DNA of 64,000 bases, from positions 5,827,501 through 5,891,500 of the forward strand of contig NZ_CP109487.1 of assembly GCF_036227605.1 (NCBI RefSeq). The letters run 5' to 3'. The notes below the pieces were generated by a model. The model made no database searches. It had not been told where the DNA came from and saw only the letters and a list, made by a program, of their open reading frames with translations. The stretch comes from Streptomyces sp. NBC_01439 (GTDB taxonomy: Bacteria > Actinomycetota > Actinomycetes > Streptomycetales > Streptomycetaceae). The number at the start of each line of letters is the position of its first letter. Position 1 is the stretch's first letter. Both the position numbers and the translations under genes were made by a program. Below, one piece after another: positions 57,491 through 64,000 of the stretch.

Positions 57491-57996
57491 CAGGACGCTC
57501 CCTGCTGGCCGCCTGCCGTTCGGCCCGGCGGTGGCGGTTCATCGCCGGGGTCCCGGCCCGCTCAGGGCCCCGTACGGCCGGATGGTCCGCGCCCGGGCGC
57601 GTGGTGCTCGGATACGGGCGCGAGCGGGGGGATCACTTTCGGCGATCCTTTGTTAGCCTGGGTACGGCACCGACTCGATCCAAGCCCCCGGGCCCAACCT
57701 TCGTCGCTCAGAGCGACCACTTGCCGCGAGGCGAGCATGGCGGGTCGGTGTCGTCAACGTATGAATCACCAGGTCCGCGTCCCCCACCTGTGGGGGGCGC
57801 GGACCTGTTTCGTATGACCCCACCATTCCGAACACCCCTGCTATCTCGTATGGTGGAAGAGTCTTTCCGAAATTTGTAGCTGGTTACCTTGTACTGGCTG
57901 GTAGGTGGGACGATCGGACAACAGGTCCTGCCGCACCTGCTGTGCAGCGGGACTCTGTGTGTTACAGCGAACCAGGGACAGAAGAGGAACACGGCC
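57491..57996 (+). promoter_or_regulatory. Leader and control region of the malic enzyme gene
   Basis: About 500 bp without a supported gene. A TAGCCT (57654-57659) could be a distal -10. A strong stem-loop at 57770-57807 (arms CAGGTCCGCG and CGCGGACCTG with inner C/G run) is followed by TTT, resembling an intrinsic terminator or attenuator. A second promoter candidate lies behind it: TTCCGA (57826-57831) and TATGGT (57849-57854), 17 bp apart. Three CGTATG motifs (57759, 57811, 57848) recur across the hairpin. Confidence 0.5.
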
Positions 57997-59400
57997 ATGG
58001 CAACGGCGCCCAGCGTCTCGTATTCGATGACGGTCCGGCTGGAAGTGCCCGCGAGCGGAACCGCGGTCTCCCAGCTCACCACCGCCGTGGAGTCCTCCGG
58101 CGGATCGGTCACCGGCCTCGACGTGACCGCGTCCGGCCACGAAAAGCTCCGGATCGACGTCACCATCGCCGCGACCTCCACCGCGCACGCGGACGAGATC
58201 GTCGAGAAGCTGCGCGGCATCGAGGGCGTCAGCCTCGGCAAGGTCTCCGACCGAACCTTCCTGATGCACCTCGGCGGCAAGATCGAGATGGCGTCCAAGC
58301 ACCCCATCCGCAACCGTGACGACCTCTCCATGATCTACACCCCGGGCGTGGCCCGCGTGTGCATGGCGATCGCCGAGAACCCCGAGGACGCGCGCCGCCT
58401 CACCATCAAGCGCAACACCGTCGCAGTCGTGACGGACGGCTCCGCCGTGCTGGGTCTCGGCAACATCGGCCCGATGGCCGCCATGCCGGTCATGGAGGGC
58501 AAGGCGGCCCTCTTCAAGCGCTTCGCCGACATCGACGCCTGGCCGATCTGCCTGGACACCCAGGACCCCGACGAGATCGTGGCCGCCGTCAAGGCGATCG
58601 CCCCGGGCTTCGCGGGCATCAACCTGGAGGACATCTCCGCGCCGCGCTGCTTCGAGATCGAGGCCCGGCTGCGCGAGGCCCTCGACATCCCCGTCTTCCA
58701 CGACGACCAGCACGGCACCGCGATCGTCGTGCTCGCCGCCCTCACCAACGCACTGCGCGTGGTGGGCAAGGCAGTTGGCGACGTCAAGGTCGTCATGTCG
58801 GGCGCCGGTGCGGCCGGTACGGCCATCCTCAAGCTGCTCCTCGCGGCCGGCGTCAAGAACGCGGTGAGCGCCGACATCCACGGCGTCGTGCACGCGGACC
58901 GCCCCGACCTCGTCGACGCGGCCGCGGACTCCCCGCTGCGCTGGATCGCCGACAACACCAACCCCGAGGGCTACACGGGCACGCTGAAGGAAGCCGTGGT
59001 CGGCGCCGACGTGTTCATCGGCGTCTCGGCCCCGAACGTGCTGTCCGGCGAGGACGTCGCCGCCATGGCGGAAGGCGCGATCGTGTTCGCGCTCGCGAAC
59101 CCGGACCCCGAGGTGGACCCGGCCGTCGCCCGTCAGACCGCCGCCGTCGTGGCCACCGGCCGCTCCGACTTCCCGAACCAGATCAACAACGTGCTGGTCT
59201 TCCCGGGCGTCTTCCGCGGTCTGTTGGACGCCCAGTCCCGCACCGTGAACACGGAGATGATGCTGGCCGCCGCGAGCGCGCTGGCGGACGTCGTCGGCGA
59301 GGACGAGCTGAACGCGAACTACATCATCCCGTCGGTGTTCAACGACAAGGTCGCGGGTGCGGTCGCGGGCGCCGTCCGCAAGGCGGCTTCGGGGGTCTGA
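57997..59400 (+). CDS. NAD(P)-dependent malic enzyme with ACT domain
   Basis: A 467-residue malate dehydrogenase (oxaloacetate-decarboxylating) producing pyruvate and NAD(P)H. The N-terminal 90 residues are an ACT-like regulatory domain (YSMTVRLEVPASGTAVSQL), followed by the malic domain (SMIYTPGVARVCMAIAENP; catalytic-region EDARRLTIKRN; metal/active site DIDAWPICLD and VFHDDQHGTAI) and the Rossmann domain (SGAGAAGTAIL). ATG 57997 has AGAGGA nine bases upstream; the longer frame to 57889 is not conserved. It may supply acetyl/NADPH precursors for lipid and polyketide metabolism. Confidence 0.94.
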   Translation: MATAPSVSYSMTVRLEVPASGTAVSQLTTAVESSGGSVTGLDVTASGHEKLRIDVTIAATSTAHADEIVEKLRGIEGVSLGKVSDRTFLMHLGGKIEMASKHPIRNRDDLSMIYTPGVARVCMAIAENPEDARRLTIKRNTVAVVTDGSAVLGLGNIGPMAAMPVMEGKAALFKRFADIDAWPICLDTQDPDEIVAAVKAIAPGFAGINLEDISAPRCFEIEARLREALDIPVFHDDQHGTAIVVLAALTNALRVVGKAVGDVKVVMSGAGAAGTAILKLLLAAGVKNAVSADIHGVVHADRPDLVDAAADSPLRWIADNTNPEGYTGTLKEAVVGADVFIGVSAPNVLSGEDVAAMAEGAIVFALANPDPEVDPAVARQTAAVVATGRSDFPNQINNVLVFPGVFRGLLDAQSRTVNTEMMLAAASALADVVGEDELNANYIIPSVFNDKVAGAVAGAVRKAASGV

Positions 59401-59741
59401 GCCCCGCTGTGACGGCCCTCACGGCGCTCCGATCCCGGCGCGTCGCGAGATGCGGGCCCGTCGGGCCGCCTCTAGGGTTTGCGGGGATGCCCGCGAGGTC
59501 CGCGGTCCGCGACGGCGTGTGAGCGAAGGCGTGGACGGAGCGTCACCGCGGCGTGACTGTGGCGCTTTTCGTGTGACCCCGACGGGTGCCGGATTGGCTT
59601 TCCCGCCGCTGGTGGGGGCAGGATGCGTAACCGGGCGAGAGGGTCTGACGTTCAGACCCGGGTCCGGGGACTGTCCTAGGGCCCTGGCAGCATCGGCTTC
59701 GATCTCACGCCTCTAAGGCAAGTTGAACACGGGAGTACAAC
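59401..59741 (+). promoter_or_regulatory. hup upstream region with 19-bp palindrome
   Basis: A 341-bp gap. The outstanding element is GGGTCTGACGTTCAGACCC at 59641-59659, a perfect inverted repeat with a three-base centre, about 83 bp before hup. It could be an operator or an RNA hairpin. Promoter elements could not be fixed. GGGAG precedes the hup ATG. Confidence 0.55.
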
Positions 59742-60023
59742 ATGAACCGCAGTGAGCTGGTGGCCGCTCTGTCCGAGCGCGCCGAGGTGACCCGCAAGGA
59801 CGCCGACGCCGTTCTGGCCGCGCTCGCCGAGACCGTCGGCGAGATTGTCGCCAAGGGCGACGAGAAGGTCACCATCCCCGGCTTCCTGACCTTCGAGCGC
59901 ACCCACCGTGCCGCTCGCACCGCGCGCAACCCGCAGACCGGCGACCCCATCCAGATCCCGGCCGGCTACAGCGTGAAGGTCTCCGCGGGCTCCAAGCTCA
60001 AGGAAGCCGCCAAGGGCAAGTAA
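59742..60023 (+). CDS. hup: DNA-binding protein HU
   Basis: A 93-residue HU protein (MNRSELVAALSERAEVTRKDADAV at start), dimeric nucleoid organiser. The beta-arm region with the conserved intercalating Pro (RTARNPQTGDPIQIPAGYSV) is intact. It has the short actinobacterial HupA form, without the Lys/Ala/Pro tail of HupS. GGGAG lies six bases upstream of the ATG. It is followed by a strong hairpin and separated from convergent murA. Confidence 0.97.
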   Translation: MNRSELVAALSERAEVTRKDADAVLAALAETVGEIVAKGDEKVTIPGFLTFERTHRAARTARNPQTGDPIQIPAGYSVKVSAGSKLKEAAKGK

Positions 60024-60087
60024 GTCCTGCCCCGGCGCCGAAGGCCGCACAGGTCTTTGGAACGGCAGTAGTACGCAGAACGACGAT

Positions 60088-60118
60088 GGGCGGTCACCCC
60101 CGGGCGGGGTGGCCGCCC
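60088..60118 (+). terminator. hup terminator
   Basis: The arms GGGCGGTCACCCC (60088-60100) and GGGGTGGCCGCCC (60106-60118), with one mismatch, form a stem-loop. It lies 65 bp after the stop and TT follows. Confidence 0.8.
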
Positions 60119-60167
60119 TTCGGTCTGTCCGGGGTCGGACGCGGGCCGGACGCTGGCCGGTGGGCCC

Positions 60168-60203
60168 GGAGGGGCCGGAGGGGCCGGAGGGGCCGGAGGG
60201 GCC
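60168..60203. repeat. Tandem 9-bp repeat in the hup-murA gap
   Basis: Four perfect copies of GGAGGGGCC in tandem, followed by a G run, between convergent hup and murA. No coding or promoter role is evident. Confidence 0.9.
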
Positions 60204-60380
60204 GGGGGGCGCCCCCGGGCCGCCCGGCGGGCCTGGTAGGCCCTGTGAGGGCCCGTCAGGGGCCGGGCAGGGCCCAGGTATGCCACCGGCACGTCCCGCG
60301 GGCCCGCCGTGCGGCTCGGTACGGGGCTCCGCGGGCCGTGGCCGGGCCGAAGCCGGGCCAAGCCATGGCCGGGCCGGGCC

Positions 60381-60436
60381 GACGTACGGAAGAGCCCCCC
60401 GGGCCCTGTGGGGCCCGGGGGGCTCTTCCGTACGTC
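60381..60436. terminator. Bidirectional terminator between hup and murA
   Basis: Perfect 26-bp arms (60381-60406 and 60411-60436) enclose a TGTG loop. It is the longest perfect short-loop stem in the window and serves murA on the minus strand, 11 bp after its stop, and a backup for hup. The rest of the 60119-60380 gap holds only the tandem repeat and GC-rich sequence. Confidence 0.9.
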
Positions 60437-60446
60437 CGGGAACGAC

Positions 60447-61790
60447 TCAGACGAGGTCGCCGCCCGGGAGCTCGACCTTCGCACCGAGTTCCACGAGCTT
60501 CTCCATGAAGTTCTCGTAGCCGCGGTTGATCAGGTCGATGCCGTGGACCCGCGAGGTGCCCTCGGCGGCCAGGGCCGCGATCAGGTACGAGAACCCGCCG
60601 CGCAGGTCGGGGATGACCAGGTCGGCGCCCTGCAGCTTGGTGGGGCCGGAGACGACCGCCGAGTGCAGGAAGTTGCGCTGGCCGAAGCGGCAGGCGCTGC
60701 CGCCCAGGCACTCGCGGTACAGCTGGATGTGAGCACCCATCTGGTTGAGCGCCGAGGTGAAGCCGAGCCGGGACTCGTAGACCGTCTCGTGGACGATCGA
60801 CAGGCCGGAGGCCTGCGTCAGGGCCACGACGAGCGGCTGCTGCCAGTCGGTCTGGAAGCCGGGGTGGACGTCCGTCTCCAGCGCGATGGCGTTGAGCGGG
60901 CCGCCCGGGTGCCAGAACCGGATGCCGTCGTCGTCGATCTCGAACGCCCCGCCGACACGTCGGAAGGTGTTCAGGAAGGTCATCATCGAACGCTGCTGGG
61001 CGCCGCGCACGTAGATGTTGCCGCCGGTGGCGAGCGCTGCGGAAGCCCAGGAGGCGGCTTCCAGACGGTCCGGGAGGGCCTTGTGGTTGTAGCCGCCGAG
61101 GCGGTCGACGCCCGTGATCCGGATGGTCCGGTCGGTGTCGACGGAGATGATCGCGCCCATCTTCTGCAGGACGCAGATGAGGTCCTCGATCTCCGGCTCC
61201 ACCGCGGCGTTGCTGAGCTCGGTGACGCCTTCGGCCAGAACGGCCGTCAGCAGCACCTGCTCGGTCGAGCCGACCGACGGGTACGGGAGGCGGATCTTGC
61301 AGCCGCGCAGGCGCTGGGGGGCTTCCAGGTACTGGCCGCCCTCGCGCTTCTCGATGGTCGCGCCGAACTGGCGGAGCACGTCGAAGTGGAAGTCGATCGG
61401 TCGGCCGCCGATGTCGCAGCCGCCCAGACCCGGGATGAAGGCGTGGCCGAGCCGGTGCAGCAGCGGGCCGCAGAACAGGATCGGGATGCGCGAGGAGCCC
61501 GCGTGGGCGTCGATGTCGGCGACGTTCGCGCTCTCGACGTGGGTGGGGTCGAGGACGAGTTCGCCCGGCTCCTCGCCGGGACGGACCGTCACCCCGTGCA
61601 GCTGGAGCAGCCCGCGGACGACGCGCACGTCACGGATGTCGGGAACGTTGCGCAGCCGGCTGGGTTCGCTGCCGAGCAGAGCGGCGACCATGGCCTTGGG
61701 CACGAGGTTCTTCGCACCACGGACACGGATCTCGCCCTCGAGCGGGGTACCGCCGTGGACAAGCAGTACATCGTCACTGATGCCGGTCAT
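60447..61790 (-). CDS. murA: UDP-N-acetylglucosamine 1-carboxyvinyltransferase MurA
   Basis: A 447-residue enzyme of the first committed step of peptidoglycan synthesis. Conserved residues: Lys27-Asn28 (GAKNLVPKAM), catalytic loop with Cys125 (GLGGCDIGGRPIDFH), and the late active-site region ending DLRGGFSYLIAALAAEG. The Cys at the fosfomycin-target position predicts natural fosfomycin sensitivity, unlike the Asp of mycobacteria. ATG 61790 is preceded by an upstream in-frame extension to 61850 that is not conserved. It stands convergent with hup. Confidence 0.95.
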   Translation of the reverse strand: MTGISDDVLLVHGGTPLEGEIRVRGAKNLVPKAMVAALLGSEPSRLRNVPDIRDVRVVRGLLQLHGVTVRPGEEPGELVLDPTHVESANVADIDAHAGSSRIPILFCGPLLHRLGHAFIPGLGGCDIGGRPIDFHFDVLRQFGATIEKREGGQYLEAPQRLRGCKIRLPYPSVGSTEQVLLTAVLAEGVTELSNAAVEPEIEDLICVLQKMGAIISVDTDRTIRITGVDRLGGYNHKALPDRLEAASWASAALATGGNIYVRGAQQRSMMTFLNTFRRVGGAFEIDDDGIRFWHPGGPLNAIALETDVHPGFQTDWQQPLVVALTQASGLSIVHETVYESRLGFTSALNQMGAHIQLYRECLGGSACRFGQRNFLHSAVVSGPTKLQGADLVIPDLRGGFSYLIAALAAEGTSRVHGIDLINRGYENFMEKLVELGAKVELPGGDLV

Positions 61791-62053
61791 GAATCTCGCG
61801 TTCCGGAGAGGGGTGGGCAGGGGGCCAGGGAAAAGGGTAAGGGCCATCACCCCCTTGTTCGTAAGGCCGACGTGGCCGTAGGACTGTCATGAATTCGGTA
61901 CAACACCCTCCGTATCCACCACATGGCGGAGTGTTGCATTCCGTCTACGCCGTCCGTGCGCGCTCCTCCCTGCTGCCGTGCGCCCTGAGCTGCGATCGAT
62001 CCGATCTTCCCGCCCGCTCCCCGGAATCGCCCGATGTGCGGGATCATGGCGGC

Positions 62054-62614
62054 ATGACCGAGGTGTCCTCCCTCACAGGGCGGCTGCTCGTGGCCACCCC
62101 CGCCCTCGCGGACCCGAATTTCGACCGCGCGGTCGTGCTGCTGCTCGACCACGACGAGCAGGGCTCCCTCGGCGTGGTCCTGAACAGGCCGACCCCTGTG
62201 GGCGTCGGCGACGTCCTGCTGCCCTGGGCGCCCCTCGCGGGTGACCCCGGTGTGGTCTTCCAGGGCGGGCCGGTGGCCATGGACTCCGCCCTGGGCGTGG
62301 CGGTGATCCCGGGCGAGGAGGGGCCGCTCGGCTGGCGCCGCGTGTACGGGGCGATCGGACTGGTCGACCTGGAGACGCCGCCGGAGCTGCTGGCCGCGGC
62401 CCTGGGGGCCTTGCGGATCTTCGCGGGCTACTCCGGTTGGGGCCCGGGGCAGCTGGAGGCGGAGCTGAGCGAGGGCGCCTGGTACGTGGTCGAATCGGAG
62501 CCCGGGGACGTGTCCTTCCCGGATCCGGAGCGGCTGTGGCGGGCGGTGCTGCGCCGCCAGCGCAGCGAGCTCGCGATGGTCGCCACCTATCCGGACGACC
62601 CGTCGCTGAACTGA
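62054..62614 (+). CDS. YqgE/AlgH family protein
   Basis: A 186-residue protein of the UPF0301/AlgH family. Conserved marks: GRLLVATPALADPNFDRAVVLLLDHDEQGSLGVVLNRPT at the start, VFQGGPVAMDSALG in the middle and FAGYSGWGPGQLEAEL before the end. ATG 62054 is chosen; the frame extends upstream without conservation. Function is not well established; a role in regulation or proteolysis has been suggested for relatives. Confidence 0.92.
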   Translation: MTEVSSLTGRLLVATPALADPNFDRAVVLLLDHDEQGSLGVVLNRPTPVGVGDVLLPWAPLAGDPGVVFQGGPVAMDSALGVAVIPGEEGPLGWRRVYGAIGLVDLETPPELLAAALGALRIFAGYSGWGPGQLEAELSEGAWYVVESEPGDVSFPDPERLWRAVLRRQRSELAMVATYPDDPSLN

Positions 62615-62643
62615 CGGGCGCGGGGTTAAGTACCCTGGGTTCC

Positions 62644-62928
62644 ATGAGCACTCTTGAGCCCGAGCGCGGGACTGGCACGGGGACCCTCGTAGAGCCGACG
62701 CCGCAGGTGTCGCACGGTGACGGCGACCACGAGCGCTTCGCCCACTACGTCCAGAAGGACAAGATCATGGCGAGCGCGCTCGACGGGACCCCCGTCGTCG
62801 CGCTCTGCGGCAAGGTCTGGGTACCGGGCCGGGACCCGAAGAAGTACCCGGTCTGCCCCATGTGCAAGGAGATCTACGAGTCCATGGGCCCCGGCGGGGA
62901 CAAGGACAAGGGCGGCAAGGACAAGTAG
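62644..62928 (+). CDS. DUF3039 family zinc-ribbon protein
   Basis: A 94-residue protein. The core FAHYVQKDKIMASALDGTPVVALCGKVWVPGRDP and CPMCKEIYESM carries three Cys (ALCGK, CPMC) that would bind zinc. This is the actinobacterial DUF3039 pattern. TACCCT at 62631-62636 ends seven bases before the ATG, so the message may be leaderless. The Lys/Gly tail (GGDKDKGGKDK) is low-complexity. Function unknown. Confidence 0.9.
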   Translation: MSTLEPERGTGTGTLVEPTPQVSHGDGDHERFAHYVQKDKIMASALDGTPVVALCGKVWVPGRDPKKYPVCPMCKEIYESMGPGGDKDKGGKDK

Positions 62929-62990
62929 TCCTCCCTCCCCGCCCCACTTCCGTGGGGCTTCGCGGGACTTCACGGGATTTCGCAGGACCG

Positions 62991-63025
62991 AGACCCCCGG
63001 TGCGCGTCAGCGCGTCCGGGGGTCT
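62991..63025 (+). terminator. Terminator after the DUF3039 gene
   Basis: AGACCCCCGG (62991-63000) pairs with CCGGGGGTCT (63016-63025) around a loop that itself contains GCGC-GCGC pairing; TTT follows. A smaller hairpin (GCCCCAC/GTGGGGC, 62941-62958) precedes it. Confidence 0.85.
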
Positions 63026-63082
63026 TTGCCGTGTCCGCGCGGAGCGTTAGGGTCGGCGCGACGAGCGCCCTGCGGAACGAGC

Positions 63083-63099
63083 GTTGCGCAGGACGCAAC
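63083..63099. promoter_or_regulatory. Inverted repeat before the hexosaminidase gene
   Basis: GTTGCG (63083-63088) and CGCAAC (63094-63099) are inverted arms around CAGGA, 30 bp before the ATG. This fits a repressor operator. It does not look like the DasR site (ACTGGTCTAGACCACT-like). Confidence 0.4.
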
Positions 63100-63128
63100 A
63101 CGCGCACGCAGTCGTGAAGGGCTGACGC

Positions 63129-64000
63129 ATGGACCTGATCCCCGCACCCCAGGTCGTCCTGCTCGACGACGGCGGGCGCCGCTTCGCGTTCGGGCCCGAG
63201 CCGGCCTTGGAGGCCGGGCCGGGAGCCGCGGCGGTCGCGCGCTGGCTGCGGCGCGAACTGGGCGCGGCCACCGGCTGGGAGCTGCCCGCCGCCGGGACCG
63301 GCGAGACCGCCGAACTGCGGCTGCGCGTCGACCCGGACGGCGCCGCGGACCCGCGGCCGGAGGCGTACCGCATCGAGATCGGCCCGGACGGGGCGGAGCT
63401 GACGGGGGCGACGGCCGCCGGCCTCTTCTGGGCCGCCCAGACGCTGCGTCAGCTGCTGGGGCCCGACGCGTACCGCAAGGCGCCGCTGCCCGGCCGGGCG
63501 TGGAGCTTGCCGTACGCCTCCGTCGCGGACGGCCCGCGGTTCGGCTGGCGCGGAATGATGTTGGACGTGGCCCGGCACTTCATGCCCAAGGACGGCGTGC
63601 TGCGCTACATCGACCTGCTCGCCGCACACAAGCTCAACGTGCTGCACCTGCACCTGACCGACGACCAGGGCTGGCGGATCGAGATCGAGCGCTACCCGCG
63701 GCTGACCGAGGTCGGCGGGTGGCGCCCGCGCAGCCGGTGGGGCCACCGGGCCTCGCCGCTGTGGAACGAGACCCCGCACGGCGGGTACTACACGCAGGAC
63801 GACATCCGCGAGATCGTCGCGTACGCCGCCGAGCGGCACGTCCGGGTGGTCCCGGAGATCGACGTACCGGGGCATTCCCAGGCCGCGATCGCCGCGTACC
63901 CCGAGCTCGGCAACACCGACGTGGTCGACACCGCGGCGCTCGGGGTGTGGGACGACTGGGGGATCACCGAGAACGTGCTCGCGCCGACCGAGGCCGTGCT
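63129..64000 (+). CDS. Beta-N-acetylhexosaminidase, GH20 (partial, runs off the window)
   Basis: The first 290 residues are present. An N-terminal GH20b-type domain (about 1-130; LELRLRVDP-like strands, then TAAGLFWAAQTLRQLL) leads into the catalytic barrel (RGMMLDVARHFMPKDGVLRYIDLLAAHKLNVLHLHLTDDQGWRIEIE; VRVVPEIDVPGHSQAAIAAYP). The catalytic Asp-Glu pair lies beyond the window end, so activity cannot be judged. No signal peptide is visible, so it may be cytoplasmic, or exported otherwise. ATG 63129 follows GAAGGG. It probably hydrolyses GlcNAc from chitin or wall turnover products. Confidence 0.92.
   Translation, partial: MDLIPAPQVVLLDDGGRRFAFGPEPALEAGPGAAAVARWLRRELGAATGWELPAAGTGETAELRLRVDPDGAADPRPEAYRIEIGPDGAELTGATAAGLFWAAQTLRQLLGPDAYRKAPLPGRAWSLPYASVADGPRFGWRGMMLDVARHFMPKDGVLRYIDLLAAHKLNVLHLHLTDDQGWRIEIERYPRLTEVGGWRPRSRWGHRASPLWNETPHGGYYTQDDIREIVAYAAERHVRVVPEIDVPGHSQAAIAAYPELGNTDVVDTAALGVWDDWGITENVLAPTEAV

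Noticed and set aside
57601..57879. Small open frame in the malic enzyme leader (SSTYESPGPRPPP...)
   Set aside because: It spans a strong hairpin, has no ribosome-binding site and no recognisable product; treated as regulatory.

Overview
The window is a high-GC chromosomal segment from an actinomycete, almost certainly a Streptomyces. The evidence is the GC-rich third codon positions, the MtrA-MtrB-LpqB block, the GDH_180-class NAD-glutamate dehydrogenase, two PASTA-less Ser/Thr kinases, a NarK-NnaR pair and a long hibernation factor. As I remember it, gene order matches the conserved core of Streptomyces chromosomes: mtrAB-lpqB-comF-hpf, secA, gdh, prfB-ftsEX-smpB-ssrA, narK-nnaR, malic enzyme-hup-murA. 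I cannot name a species.

Layout. 1-1640: 3' end of an rRNA operon (23S end, 5S, terminator). 1695-2338: two small overlapping genes that look like a toxin-antitoxin-type pair. 2343-7878 (minus): a five-gene membrane operon with a GPDPase-type membrane domain protein, a DUF4129-like protein, a DUF4350 protein, a MoxR ATPase and a DUF58 protein. 8193-14575 (plus): mtrA, mtrB, lpqB, comF and hpf. 14785-17445: orphan LuxR-type response regulator, YcaQ-type DNA glycosylase and an acetyltransferase. 17686-22601: secA, an Rv3235-type protein that may accompany it, a DUF6912-like protein and a HAD hydrolase. 22969-27933: the giant NAD-glutamate dehydrogenase. 28105-30581: a TagGH/Wzm-Wzt-like polysaccharide exporter and a TetR regulator. 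30627-34286 (minus): a sugar ABC importer with an odd permease. 34383-40933: an FHA-FtsK ATPase divergent from two transmembrane Ser/Thr kinases. 41057-47946: 2OG-Fe(II) oxygenase, prfB, zinc-ribbon protein, ftsE-ftsX, S41 lipoprotein protease, smpB and ssrA (tmRNA). 48005-50911: YefM-YoeB, an MFS exporter and a LysR regulator. 51008-53649: narK-nnaR for nitrate. 53659-60023: acetyltransferase, CGNR regulator, HelD-type RNA polymerase recycling ATPase, ACT-domain malic enzyme and HU. 60447-64000: murA (minus), YqgE, DUF3039 and the start of a GH20 hexosaminidase that runs off the window.

Themes. Much of the window serves envelope and division control (MtrAB-LpqB, FtsEX, SecA, MurA, kinases) and ribosome rescue or hibernation (HPF, SmpB, tmRNA, RF2, perhaps HelD on RNA polymerase). 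Nitrogen metabolism appears twice (glutamate dehydrogenase, nitrate uptake). No integrase, transposase, CRISPR array or biosynthetic cluster was seen.

The most notable unexplained items are the small gene pair after the rRNA operon, the kinase/FHA-FtsK divergent module with a 16-bp palindrome between its arms, the sugar permease with a roughly 150-residue extracytoplasmic insertion, a dispersed intergenic repeat that has supplied the C-terminus of one acetyltransferase, the hairpin-bearing leader before the malic enzyme, and palindromes before hup, yefM and the hexosaminidase. I found no clearly new multi-gene system; the first two are the best candidates.
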